This document shows, one piece after another, positions 24,021 to 32,156 of a DNA stretch of 64,000 nt; positions within the stretch are counted from its first letter, which is position 1; each line of letters starts with the position of its first letter. The stretch is from contig NZ_MINI01000048.1 of NCBI RefSeq assembly GCF_002906855.1, forward strand, positions 1-64,000, written 5' to 3'. The position numbers and the translations under genes were made by a program. This DNA comes from Pseudomonas putida. Its GTDB lineage: Bacteria; Pseudomonadota; Gammaproteobacteria; Pseudomonadales; Pseudomonadaceae. The notes under the pieces were generated by a model. That model ran no database searches. It was not told where the DNA came from and saw only the letters and a list, made by a program, of their open reading frames with translations.

Positions 24021-25546
24021 CGCTCTATACGAACGACTACCTCGAGTATTACCTCACCCTGGTAGGGTGGATCATCAACAACGGGATCTGGGACATGATT
24101 TCGGACACGGGCCTTTTCGCCCTGCCCTTTATCATCATCGTGGCCCGTGAGTGGATCAAAGTCCGAGGAGAAGGCGCTGACGAGGGCAACAAGGGGGTGC
24201 TGTCCCTGGCTCGCATTGAAACCCAGCTGTACGTTGGGTATGTGGTTGTTTCACTGTGTGCTGTGCCAGCCATCTCCGTGGGATTTGACACTCTGCAGTT
24301 CGACCAGGCGCGAGGGAAGCAGTGCCAGGTACTGACGCCGGCGCCCTCGGAGACAGGCTGGAACACCACCTTCAGCTCGTTGGCCGGCAAGAGCGCGAAG
24401 GTGCCGGTGTGGTGGGCGCTCGTACACGCGCTGTCCAAGGGGTTGAATAGCGGCGCTGTTGCAGCAATCCCCTGCGGTACAGATCTCAGGCAAATGCGCA
24501 TGGAGGTCGACGCGATGAGGATCGGCAATCCTCTGCTCGCGCAGGAGGTGGCAGACTTCACCCATGATTGCTTCGGCCCTTCCCGCGCGCGCCTGTTCAT
24601 GCGTCAGCCCGACATTGGGTCGATCGCCAAAGACCAGAAGGCCCTACAGGACCTGAACTGGATCGGGTCCCACTACCTGCTGAACACGGCTGGTTACTAC
24701 GACACGGATTACTCCAGAACACCCCGTACATCCTGGCCGTATGACACGAAACGAGATGATGGCATGCCCCAGGTTACCGGTGGTGGTGGGTATCCCACTT
24801 GCAAACAGTGGTGGTCTGACGGGAACATCGGCCTGCGGGACCGACTGAAAGCCCAAGTCGATCCTAGTTTGCTGAACCAGTTCCTCGGGTGGGCAAAGTG
24901 GCTGTCCCAGGAGGAAGTCACCGACTCGATGATTCGCCAGCTCGTGTCGCCTTCTAGCCAGGTCAACGGCGACGTCTACACCGATTATGGTGGACAGGTC
25001 GATGGAACCGTCTGGAACGGCCTTGCACGTGCAGGCGGAACATTGGGGGTCGCCGTCGGGTCGCTGGCCTTCTTCCCGGCGATGGACATGGTGCGCCAAG
25101 CCTTACCGATGGTAGTGGCCTTCCTCAAGATGGCCATGGTCATCAGCATTCCACTGGTGCTGATAATCGGTGCGTATCAACTGAAAGTTGCCATGACCAT
25201 GTCAGTAACAATGTTCGCGTTAATATTTGTAGACTTTTGGTTCCAACTGGCAAGATGGGTCGACAGCACAATCATCGACGTTTTGTATGGTTCGGGCTCA
25301 CCACACCTATCCTTTGATCCAGTGATGGGCTTGAACACCACCACTCAAGACGCGATTCTGAACTTCGTCATGGGTTCGATGTTCATCATCCTCCCGACCT
25401 TCTGGATAGTTGCTCTCGGCTGGGCTGGAGTGCAAACAGGGACGATCCTTAACGGTCTAACCAAAGGAACCGACGCTGTAGGAAAAGCTGGCAGCGAAGG
25501 GGGACAAATGGCTCAGAAGGCAGTGAAGTCAATCGGTGGGCAGTAG
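24017..25546 (+). CDS. traG: Conjugal transfer protein TraG (TraG-N domain)
   Basis: Polytopic inner-membrane protein of 509 aa, expected to act in mating-pair stabilisation. Transmembrane segments are at ~12-45 and ~75-95, then a periplasmic loop with Cys residues (~100-340; AIPCGTDLRQMRMEVDAMR, then FTHDCFGPSRARLFMRQPD), and a C-terminal membrane cluster (~355-480). These are the marks of the TraG-N family. I chose ATG 24017 by the 4-bp overlap with the preceding stop; the frame is open further upstream but lies within the previous gene. It ends the mating operon and is followed at once by an inverted repeat that fits a terminator. Confidence 0.87.
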   Translation: MTLYTNDYLEYYLTLVGWIINNGIWDMISDTGLFALPFIIIVAREWIKVRGEGADEGNKGVLSLARIETQLYVGYVVVSLCAVPAISVGFDTLQFDQARGKQCQVLTPAPSETGWNTTFSSLAGKSAKVPVWWALVHALSKGLNSGAVAAIPCGTDLRQMRMEVDAMRIGNPLLAQEVADFTHDCFGPSRARLFMRQPDIGSIAKDQKALQDLNWIGSHYLLNTAGYYDTDYSRTPRTSWPYDTKRDDGMPQVTGGGGYPTCKQWWSDGNIGLRDRLKAQVDPSLLNQFLGWAKWLSQEEVTDSMIRQLVSPSSQVNGDVYTDYGGQVDGTVWNGLARAGGTLGVAVGSLAFFPAMDMVRQALPMVVAFLKMAMVISIPLVLIIGAYQLKVAMTMSVTMFALIFVDFWFQLARWVDSTIIDVLYGSGSPHLSFDPVMGLNTTTQDAILNFVMGSMFIILPTFWIVALGWAGVQTGTILNGLTKGTDAVGKAGSEGGQMAQKAVKSIGGQ

Positions 25547-25553
25547 CGTTGAT

Positions 25554-25586
25554 AAAAGCTTGGTCCTTTACTGAGACCAAGCTTTT
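25554..25586. terminator. Bidirectional terminator between traG and DUF3742 gene
   Basis: The arms AAAAGCTTGGTC and GACCAAGCTTTT form a perfect 12-bp inverted repeat with a 9-base loop, directly after the traG stop. The second arm ends in TTTT on the plus strand and the first arm gives TTTT on the minus strand, so it can end transcription from both converging genes. Confidence 0.8.
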
Positions 25587-25936
25587 CAAGGAAGATCCCG
25601 ATCAAGACCGTCAGTACGCTCGCCCCACATATTGAGAGGGCAGCCCATAACTCCGTCCCGACCATAGGGGGCTTCTTTATCCTCGGAGAACATATCAACC
25701 TTATCCAGGTCAGCTTTGGAAAGTGCGTACAGGCCGAGAGCAAGTGAAATGACCGTCAGCAGCACCGACATAAGCCAGCTTATCGAGTTGGCTAAAATGA
25801 GCGCAATTACCATGGCGAGGACTACCCGCTTAACCCAACGGACTGTCGGATTCAAGTCATGCATGCAGAAGCGCGCCACACCTCCCAGGGCCCGGCCTAA
25901 GCGGAAGGCAATCGAGTGTTTGGCGGCTGCAGTCAT
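25586..25936 (-). CDS. DUF3742 family ICE membrane protein
   Basis: Protein of 116 aa convergent to traG. The N terminus has AFRLGRALGGVARFCMHDL, followed by a hydrophobic region (VLAMVIALILANSISWLMSVLLTVISLALGLYAL, two helices, ~38-70) and an acidic tail with DKVDMFSEDKEAPYGRDG. This is the layout of DUF3742 proteins, which occur next to traG in this class of ICE. AAGGAG stands 10 bases before the ATG on the minus strand. Its role is unknown to me; its solitary reverse orientation would suit a separately expressed function such as exclusion, which is speculation. Confidence 0.72.
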   Translation of the reverse strand: MTAAAKHSIAFRLGRALGGVARFCMHDLNPTVRWVKRVVLAMVIALILANSISWLMSVLLTVISLALGLYALSKADLDKVDMFSEDKEAPYGRDGVMGCPLNMWGERTDGLDRDLP

Positions 25937-26049
25937 GATTCAATCTCCTTGCCCTATGAGAGCATCTTGCCATCAGATATACGACAGCTTTGGCATTTTC
26001 GCAAGGGGTATGGCATAAAACGCCATCACCACTCATCAGGTTCACATCC

Positions 26050-26331
26050 ATGGCCACCCACAATGTCGTCGTTCCACAGCCAATGGAGCAGTCCATTGAT
26101 GACCTAGTCAGCACGGGTCGTTACCAGAACTTCAGCGAGGTCGTGCGTGCAGGCATCCGGATGCTGCTTGAGCATGAAGCAGCTGAGGCAGCCAGACTCG
26201 AAGCGCTGCGCAACGCAACATCAGTGGGCATCATGCAGGTCGAAGCAGGCCAATACGATGAAATCGATCCGGCCAATCTGGCAGCCTACCTCAATAATCT
26301 TGGAAGACTGGCGGGCGAAAAGCATGAGTAG
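26050..26331 (+). CDS. parD: ParD-family antitoxin
   Basis: Type II antitoxin of 93 aa. The N-terminal ribbon-helix-helix is MATHNVVVPQPMEQSIDDLV and then GRYQNFSEVVRAGIRMLLEHE, the classic ParD DNA-binding segment; the C-terminal part is the flexible toxin-binding tail. It binds ParE and represses its own operon in known systems. ATG 26050 gives the family start; a TTG at 25990 would add 20 residues without homology. It overlaps the toxin gene by 8 bp. It stands between the DUF3742 gene and the relaxase block, where it probably stabilises the ICE. Confidence 0.9.
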   Translation: MATHNVVVPQPMEQSIDDLVSTGRYQNFSEVVRAGIRMLLEHEAAEAARLEALRNATSVGIMQVEAGQYDEIDPANLAAYLNNLGRLAGEKHE

Positions 26332-26689
26332 GGCCATGGTTCGCATGTCCCCCCAGGCATGCATCGACATCGCCGATACGCTTCGCTTCACTGAGGTGAG
26401 GCTCGGTCAGTCCGTCAGGAGTCGGTATCAAGACCTGCTACAGCAGACGTTCCTCGCCCTAGCTGAACAGCCGACGCCGGTAGACAGCAAAATGCGTGAT
26501 GAGCTTTCCCCGGGCCTTCGTAGCCTGCATCTGTCATTCAACGTGCTGCAGATGACTGACGGCCGCGTGATTAGACCTCGACATATCGTGTTCTACCGAG
26601 CTGGGACAGATCAAATCGTTGAGATACTACGAGTCCTCCACGATGCTATGGAGGTCGCACAGAATTTGAAACACCTGCATCAGCAGTAA
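26324..26689 (+). CDS. parE: ParE-family toxin
   Basis: RelE/ParE-fold toxin of 121 aa, starting at the ATG that overlaps the parD stop by 8 bp. Typical segments are YQDLLQQTFLALAEQP, LRSLHLSFNV and RPRHIVFYRAGTDQIVEILRVLHDAMEV, the last being the conserved strand-strand-helix end of ParE proteins. Known ParE toxins poison DNA gyrase. The frame is complete, with no visible damage, so the pair is likely active. An in-frame opening upstream lies within parD and is not used. Confidence 0.9.
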   Translation: MSRAMVRMSPQACIDIADTLRFTEVRLGQSVRSRYQDLLQQTFLALAEQPTPVDSKMRDELSPGLRSLHLSFNVLQMTDGRVIRPRHIVFYRAGTDQIVEILRVLHDAMEVAQNLKHLHQQ

Positions 26690-26802
26690 AGGGTAAATGG
26701 CTCAACAGAAAATGGGCTTGAATGGATAATGGAATGGATCACAAGGGTAAAAGCCTTACCTGAAAGGGCCCAAAAACTGAAAGGGCGTCAAGGAGTTAGT
26801 CG

Positions 26803-27750
26803 ATGAGTTTCTTAGGGAAAATGGTCCGCCTTGCGACGGTACACCCCCCGTTCATAAACAGCATGAGCAAGGACTTTAGAGACGAAGCAAATGCAGCTTT
26901 CGCCGCAAAGCTTAAACGTAGCAAGTTATACATGATCGGGGCTAGGCCACGGACAGAGTTTGGCGATGTACGAATCGTCGACACAGTAAATGACATTGCC
27001 CGGATAGAAATTAAGTTAGCAGGAGAGACAGTTGACTGGGGCTATATTAATCTGCAAGCAAATGTACCCCTTGGGGGAGCGGTACATGCGGCCTGGGACG
27101 ACCAAATAATTCAGATCGGACACAACCGTCCAGGTCCTGGTGAGAAGATGCACTCACACACCTGGTATACCCCCGATTCAGTATACTGGGAAAAATCTAG
27201 GGGGAACCCAAACTTACAAGGATTCAACAATCACGCCATTGTTTGCAACTACGACCTACTTTATGTTGGGATAGCAAACAAGCAGGATAGTTTCGAGCGA
27301 CTGCTAAATAAAGCTCATCAAGGTCGTGTTGAGATCCTTACAGAAGAACAGATTCGCTACCCAACCCCATCGAATCGAGTTTCAGACGAAATCGTATTAT
27401 TCTTCTTCGACATTGATCCACTTATTATTCAGACATGGGCGCCTGAGGATGAAATGGATGACATGGTTTTGGATATTAATAGCTCGCGCACTATAGCAGA
27501 TGCCGAAAAAGCATTTGTTAGCCTACTGAAACCCGAGTACAACAATGTTCAATTCAAAGAGTATCCAAGAGGAAAGGATGGCCTTTACGGTTCGGGCTTC
27601 AACGTCTATCAATACGTAATATTTGAAAATTTCACTTTTAACACACCATCTGGAACGTTTAATGGCTCAAGAAACGAATTTGGGCTGGGTAGCTCCGGGC
27701 ACACCATCGTCGTAGAGGGGGACAACGTGACCCTCTACCCTCCCGAATGA
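26803..27750 (+). CDS. AT-rich accessory gene of unknown function
   Basis: Unrecognised protein of 315 aa. It has no signal peptide or membrane helix. AAGGAG is 11 bases before the ATG. Visible segments include RPGPGEKMHSHTWYTPDSVYW (~107-127), DLLYVGIANKQDSFERLLNK followed by an Ala-His pair (~147-168), an acidic segment APEDEMDDMVLD, and a Gly/Asn-rich C terminus (FNTPSGTFNGSRNEFG). The piece YVGIA...RLL...H is faintly like a GIY-YIG nuclease core, but too weak for a call. Its base and codon use are clearly more AT-rich than the mating genes, so it is probably a later arrival, inserted together with or next to parDE. Possible defence or counter-defence role is only guessed from position. 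Confidence 0.75.
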   Translation: MSFLGKMVRLATVHPPFINSMSKDFRDEANAAFAAKLKRSKLYMIGARPRTEFGDVRIVDTVNDIARIEIKLAGETVDWGYINLQANVPLGGAVHAAWDDQIIQIGHNRPGPGEKMHSHTWYTPDSVYWEKSRGNPNLQGFNNHAIVCNYDLLYVGIANKQDSFERLLNKAHQGRVEILTEEQIRYPTPSNRVSDEIVLFFFDIDPLIIQTWAPEDEMDDMVLDINSSRTIADAEKAFVSLLKPEYNNVQFKEYPRGKDGLYGSGFNVYQYVIFENFTFNTPSGTFNGSRNEFGLGSSGHTIVVEGDNVTLYPPE

Positions 27751-27856
27751 TGGCCATCTGCCAAGAAATCCGTTCCCCTCGGAATTCGCTTTACCGTTGA
27801 TGCCATCTTGGCATTAAGAGAAAAGCCCGCTCCATGCACACCCCATGGAGCACCCT

Positions 27857-29740
27857 ATGCAACTCCTCTCCTGGTTGAGCCGCAAACCGGCTAAACCAAC
27901 ACCAGAAGCCTCACCACAGGGCTTCCATCTGCCGGCGAAGGCTACTGCTCTCCTGCAGAGCCCACTCCGTCAGCAGCTCCTGGAGAACATCTGGCGCCGG
28001 GCTTCGCTCTCACGAGCTCAGTTCAATACCCTCTACCTTAAACCGCTCGAGCGCTACGCTGAGCTGGTGCAGCTGCTCCCTGCCTCTGAAAACCATCACC
28101 ATGCCCACCTTGGCGGACTCCTGGACCACGGCCTGGAGATCGTGGCCTATGCCCTAAAGATCCGGCAGACGCACCTTCTGCCAATAGGCGCTCCACCGGA
28201 GTCCCAATCCGCTCAAGCAGAAGCCTGGACTGCAGCGGCCGCCTACGGCGCGTTGCTACACGACTTGGGGAAGATCGCTGTTGACCTCCGCGTCGAGCTC
28301 GAAGATGGCCGCGCATGGCACCCATGGCACGGCCCGATCAACCGCCCCTACCGGTTCAAGTATGTGAAAGGTAGGGAGTACCAACTGCACGGGGCTGCTT
28401 CAGCTCTTGTGTACATGCAAGTCCTGGACACCGGAATCCTGGACTGGCTCAGCGGTTTCCCTGAATTATGGAAGCAACTGATCTACCTTCTCGCCGGCCA
28501 GTACGAGCACGCCGGCATCCTCGGCGAAATGGTGATCCAGGCGGATAAAGCTTCCGTTGCCCAGCAACTGGGAGGCAATCCTGAACGCGCGCTGGCGGCC
28601 CCAAAGCAATCGCTGCAGCGACAACTGGCCGACGGTCTGCGATTCCTGGTGCGAGAAAAACTCAAGCTCAATCAGCCAGATGGACCGGCAGATGGTTGGC
28701 TGACGCAAGATGCGCTTTGGCTGGTGAGTAAGCCAGCAGCAGACCAGCTCCGGGCATACTTGCTGACCCAGGGTATTGAGGGAGTGCCAACCTCCAATGC
28801 TCCGTTCTTCAACATGCTGCAGGACCAGGCAATCATCCAGACCAATGCCCAGGATAAGGCGATCTGGAAAGCCACCATCGATAACGGCCGCGGTTGGAAG
28901 AACAGCTTCACCTTCTTAAAGGTCTCGCCGGTACTCGTCTGGCCGAATCCGGACGAACGCCCCCCTCTATACGGTGGCAGCCTCACCCTGGACCAGGAAC
29001 CGGAGACAGTCGCGCAGGCGGGCACCAGTGCGGAAACCGTCTGTGCGGTACCGGATGAGCCAGTCGCCCCCTCGGGCGATGCAACTCAACCGCCGGCACG
29101 ACCTCGAGCCCTAGTCCAGCCAACTCCAACCGAAGGGATCCGATCATCTGAGCGCGAAGAATTACTGTCACTGTATAGTAATATCACTGCGCCATCAGAA
29201 GAGCTAAGTGCTAGCCCAGGCTCAGCAGCCGCCTCCCCTCCTCAGCAAGGACTCGAAGAGGTAGAGCCGGCTGACGATTCTCTAGCAGCCACAGCAAGGA
29301 ATGCTGCAATAAAAGATGTCACCACCATGCCTACGAGTAGTTCGCTGGGAGGAGCTTTCATCGCCTGGCTCAAAGCCGGGGTCGCCTCCCACAAATTGAT
29401 CATCAACGATACCAAGGCCCTGATTCACACCGTCGACGACACAGCAATGCTCGTTACCCCTGGGATCTTCAAGCGATATGTGCTTGAGCACCCGGAGCTT
29501 GAGAGGATCGTCGGTAAACCGGGGACAGCGGCCTGGCAGCATGTACAACGCGCATTTGAGAAAGAGAAGAGCCACCAGAAAACCAGCAAGCAGCTGAACA
29601 TCTGGACCTACGATGTAGTAGGCCCACGGAAGACCACGCAGCTGAGGGGCTACTTGCTTCTTGATCCGAAGCTGATCTTTGCTGAGCAGCCCCTGAACAA
29701 CCCAAGCTTGCGACGAGTGACGGAAGGGGCCGCTGAATGA
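27857..29740 (+). CDS. traI: ICE relaxase TraI, MOB-H family
   Basis: Relaxase of 627 aa that nicks oriT and is led to the channel by TraD. The N-terminal TraI_2 domain carries HHHAHLGGLLDHGLEIV (~80-96) and LLHDLGKIAVDL (~133-144), the HD-hydrolase-like metal site that defines the MOB-H group. A Pro/Ser-rich linker spans ~350-480. The C-terminal TraI_2_C domain (~490-610) includes GGAFIAWLKAGVASHKLIIND and FAEQPLNN. ATG 27857 is preferred over 27845 because the family begins with this hydrophobic start. It overlaps the integrase gene by 4 bp, so DNA processing and integration genes are translated together. No oriT could be fixed by eye. Confidence 0.9.
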   Translation: MQLLSWLSRKPAKPTPEASPQGFHLPAKATALLQSPLRQQLLENIWRRASLSRAQFNTLYLKPLERYAELVQLLPASENHHHAHLGGLLDHGLEIVAYALKIRQTHLLPIGAPPESQSAQAEAWTAAAAYGALLHDLGKIAVDLRVELEDGRAWHPWHGPINRPYRFKYVKGREYQLHGAASALVYMQVLDTGILDWLSGFPELWKQLIYLLAGQYEHAGILGEMVIQADKASVAQQLGGNPERALAAPKQSLQRQLADGLRFLVREKLKLNQPDGPADGWLTQDALWLVSKPAADQLRAYLLTQGIEGVPTSNAPFFNMLQDQAIIQTNAQDKAIWKATIDNGRGWKNSFTFLKVSPVLVWPNPDERPPLYGGSLTLDQEPETVAQAGTSAETVCAVPDEPVAPSGDATQPPARPRALVQPTPTEGIRSSEREELLSLYSNITAPSEELSASPGSAAASPPQQGLEEVEPADDSLAATARNAAIKDVTTMPTSSSLGGAFIAWLKAGVASHKLIINDTKALIHTVDDTAMLVTPGIFKRYVLEHPELERIVGKPGTAAWQHVQRAFEKEKSHQKTSKQLNIWTYDVVGPRKTTQLRGYLLLDPKLIFAEQPLNNPSLRRVTEGAAE

Positions 29741-30990
29741 CGCCCCAGAAATTGCTCCGGGAATACCTCGTCGATCACGACCTCCGGCCTGCCAGCGCGA
29801 AAATCTACGGCGCGGCAATGAAGAAGCTGGAAAAGAACTTCGGTAACGCTGTTGATGTGGAGACCATCGATCGACGGGACGTCCTTGCCTTAAGGAACAA
29901 GCTGATTGAAGGAGGTCTGTCGAAGCGCAGCTGGAACACTTACTCCAATCACCTCCGAACAATATGGGGGTACGGCATCGAGTACGGGATTCTTCCCAAC
30001 ACCGATGTGAACCCATTCAAGAAGACGACGGTAATTGCACCGAAGCGACAGAGCAAAATCATTGCCGGCGAAGCGATCGTCCGTGCAAGGCGGTGGCTCA
30101 GAAGTCTTGCTGACCAGGAGGAGTCGACTGGGGACCGGGCCAGAATCACACCAGCGTGGTTCTGGCTGGCAACTTTCGAGATGTTCTACTACACCGGCAT
30201 ACGGCTGAATGCACTGCTATGCATCCGGCTCAAGGATGTGGACTGGGATCGACGGCTGGTTCTCGTCCGCGGCGAAACCGAAAAAACACACCGCGAGTTT
30301 CGCATTCCCATCATGGATGGGCTAGCGCCGCACATTCAGCGCCTCGTCGATGAAGCTCGTCGAGCGGGCTTTGCCGCCGATGACCAGCTGTTCAACGTCA
30401 ATCGTTTCTCCCGCCATTACAAGCGGCATGAAATGAACTCGGACCAGGTCGAGGCGATGTACAAGAAGCTGATCATCAGGCTCGGGGTGCGGATGACTCC
30501 GCACCGGTTCAGGCACACGCTTGCAACCGATCTGATGAAGCAGCCGGAAAGAAACATCCACCTGACCAAGAACCTGCTGAACCATTCGAACATCGCAACC
30601 ACTATGAGCTACATCGAAGCCGACTATGACCACATGCGAGACGTACTGCACGAGCGCAGCATGCAGCAGGGGGCATTGAGGCTTGTACGTCGGGTGGATG
30701 AATGTAGTGCACCAAATTCGCGTCCTGGTGAAAGCGGTACCCGCACAGAGCCTGGTCGACGAATAACGATCGAAGAAGATGATCAAGGAGGTGGCTGCTC
30801 GGCACCAGAACGTCTGCTGATTGAGTTCAGGCAGAGCTGTGCCAGTGCTTTGCTACCGCCCGAAGATCTCTTTCAACCAAGCCTTCTGTTCAGCCTGATG
30901 GCATCGACAACAGGGTCTACACCTTTTGCTCGATCTCATTCTGCTGTCGCAGGCACTGTGTACAACGCCCGTGCCTCCCCGAAGTTCTGA
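29737..30990 (+). CDS. int: ICE tyrosine integrase
   Basis: Phage-type site-specific recombinase of 417 aa. The N-terminal SAM-like domain (~1-95) holds LRPASAKIYGAAMKKLEKNF and SKRSWNTYSNHLRTIWGYG. Catalytic residues in order: Arg in YYTGIRLNALLCIRL, the H-x-x-R of MTPHRFRHTLAT, His in NLLNHSNIATTMSYIE, and the Tyr nucleophile in MSYIE (~289). After residue ~315 a tail of about 100 residues has no match to the catalytic fold. It is coupled to traI by a 4-bp overlap and is the last ICE gene before the tRNA-Lys gene, the usual place for the integrase of PAPI-1/PFGI-1-type elements. It should integrate into and excise from the tRNA-Lys 3' end. Confidence 0.92.
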   Translation: MTPQKLLREYLVDHDLRPASAKIYGAAMKKLEKNFGNAVDVETIDRRDVLALRNKLIEGGLSKRSWNTYSNHLRTIWGYGIEYGILPNTDVNPFKKTTVIAPKRQSKIIAGEAIVRARRWLRSLADQEESTGDRARITPAWFWLATFEMFYYTGIRLNALLCIRLKDVDWDRRLVLVRGETEKTHREFRIPIMDGLAPHIQRLVDEARRAGFAADDQLFNVNRFSRHYKRHEMNSDQVEAMYKKLIIRLGVRMTPHRFRHTLATDLMKQPERNIHLTKNLLNHSNIATTMSYIEADYDHMRDVLHERSMQQGALRLVRRVDECSAPNSRPGESGTRTEPGRRITIEEDDQGGGCSAPERLLIEFRQSCASALLPPEDLFQPSLLFSLMASTTGSTPFARSHSAVAGTVYNARASPKF

Positions 30991-31328
30991 ACCGACGAAT
31001 GGCAATGAGCCACTACATGGTTAGCTGAAGCAGGGCAGATAGCACATAACTGTTCCAGGTCACTGGTGCTAGGAAACTGGCGCCATGCCTTTGGCTGCGC
31101 GTGTTTTGGAGACGTCGCGAAGCGAGGTTTCGCGGAGGTGAGCAGCCCGCAAATCCCCTAAGTCATTGAGTTTTTTGGCCCAGGAACGAAAAAGCCCGCC
31201 ATAAGTGGCGGGCTATTCCATATTGACATCACGCCGAAGCGAGCCTAAGGTTCGCTCCAGACGGCTGCAAGACTAGACATGGCTGTGGCAAGCCCCCCTC
31301 TCTAGCACTCACGAACCGCTGTGAATAA
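30991..31328. other. ICE/chromosome junction region between integrase and tRNA-Lys
   Basis: This 338-bp stretch has no credible gene. It holds a minus-strand terminator for tRNA-Lys (31188-31214) and a GC-rich partial palindrome around GTCGCGAAGCGAGGTTTCGCGG (near 31112-31133). One attachment site (attR or attL by convention) must lie here or in the tRNA 3' end, but the exact crossover cannot be placed because the other ICE end is outside the window. Confidence 0.6.
31188..31214 (-). terminator. Terminator downstream of tRNA-Lys
   Basis: The arms AGCCCGCCA and TGGCGGGCT enclose TAAG. On the minus strand the stem is followed by TTTTTCG, so it fits a rho-independent stop for the tRNA-Lys transcript. 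If it is chromosomal, the ICE boundary lies left of it; if ICE-borne, it was brought by the element. Confidence 0.75.
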
Positions 31329-31404
31329 TGGTGGGTCGTGTAGGATTCGAACCTACGACCAATTGGTTAAAAGCCAACTGCTCTACCAACTGAGCTAACG
31401 ACCC
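31329..31404 (-). tRNA. tRNA-Lys (anticodon TTT)
   Basis: A full 76-nt cloverleaf with encoded CCA. It has acceptor stem GGGTCGT/ACGACCC, anticodon loop CTTTTAA (anticodon TTT, stem GTTGG/CCAAT with one G-T pair), and T-arm GTAGG-TTCGAAT-CCTAC. The gene is transcribed away from queC's 5' side toward the ICE, so its 3' end faces the integrase gene. This tRNA-Lys beside queC corresponds to the attB of PAPI-1/pKLC102-type ICEs in P. aeruginosa (PA0976.1), as I recall. Confidence 0.97.
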
Positions 31405-31418
31405 GTTGGATGGCGCGT

Positions 31419-31446
31419 ATAATACTGATTTCTAACGGGAAATCAA
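31419..31446 (-). promoter_or_regulatory. Sigma-70-type promoter of tRNA-Lys
   Basis: On the minus strand TTGATT (31441-31446) and TATTAT (31419-31424) are 16 bp apart and lie 15 bp before the tRNA 5' end, a good fit for a strong housekeeping promoter. Confidence 0.7.
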
Positions 31447-31465
31447 CACCTGAGGCAACCTTTTG

Positions 31466-32140
31466 TCAGAAGTAGCGAGTCGGGTCTTCTACACCGGCCG
31501 CCTTGAAACCATCGGCACGCAGGCGGCAACTGTCGCATTTGCCACAGGCCTGGCCTTCATCGTTGGCCTGATAGCAGGACACCGTCAGGCTGTAGTCCAC
31601 GCCACGGGCAATACCCGCTCGCACGATCTGCGCCTTGCTCATGTTCTGCAGCGGCGCCTGGATCCGGAAACCCTGCCCTTCGACACCCGCCTTGGTGGCC
31701 AGGTTGGCCATGCGCTCGAACGCCTCGACGAACTCCGGGCGGCAATCCGGGTAACCGGAATAATCCACGGCATTGACGCCAATGAAGATGTCGCGCGCTT
31801 CCAGCACTTCCGCCCATCCCAGCGCCAGCGACAGGAACACGGTGTTGCGGGCGGGCACGTAGGTCACCGGAATGCCCTCGCCCGGGGTCTCTGGCACATC
31901 GATGCTGCTGTCGGTCAGGGCCGAGCCGCCGATACCATCGAGGTTGAGGCCAATGACCTTGTGCTCGACCACGCCCAGGTCACGGGCGACGCGGGCGGCG
32001 GCATTCAGCTCGGCGCGATGGCGCTGGCCATAGTCGAAGCTCATGGTGTAGCAGCTGTAGCCTTCGGCCTTGGCCATGGCCACGACCGTGGCCGAATCGA
32101 GGCCGCCAGACAGCAGGATTACTGCGCGTTTCTCAGTCAT
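31466..32140 (-). CDS. queC: 7-cyano-7-deazaguanine synthase QueC
   Basis: Makes preQ0 from 7-carboxy-7-deazaguanine, ammonia and ATP in queuosine biosynthesis (224 aa, normal length). The ATP-binding PP-loop is LLSGGLDSATVV (9-20). FDYGQRHRAEL (~35-45) and PARNTVFLSLA are conserved. The zinc site is CYQANDEGQACGKCDSC (four Cys) near the C terminus. It follows queE with 16 bp between, so the two successive pathway enzymes are in one operon. First core gene next to the ICE insertion. Confidence 0.97.
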   Translation of the reverse strand: MTEKRAVILLSGGLDSATVVAMAKAEGYSCYTMSFDYGQRHRAELNAAARVARDLGVVEHKVIGLNLDGIGGSALTDSSIDVPETPGEGIPVTYVPARNTVFLSLALGWAEVLEARDIFIGVNAVDYSGYPDCRPEFVEAFERMANLATKAGVEGQGFRIQAPLQNMSKAQIVRAGIARGVDYSLTVSCYQANDEGQACGKCDSCRLRADGFKAAGVEDPTRYF

Positions 32141-32156
32141 CTCTTTTACTCCTCAA

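Noticed and set aside
26803..27750. GIY-YIG nuclease domain in the unknown gene
   Set aside because: Only YVGIA, an Arg-Leu pair and a His are in place; the GIY part and the catalytic Glu-Asn pattern cannot be found, so no domain is assigned.
27751..27856. oriT before the relaxase gene
   Set aside because: The gap has small inverted stretches, such as TGCCAAG and CTTGGCA, and is a plausible place, but there is no known consensus to support a call.
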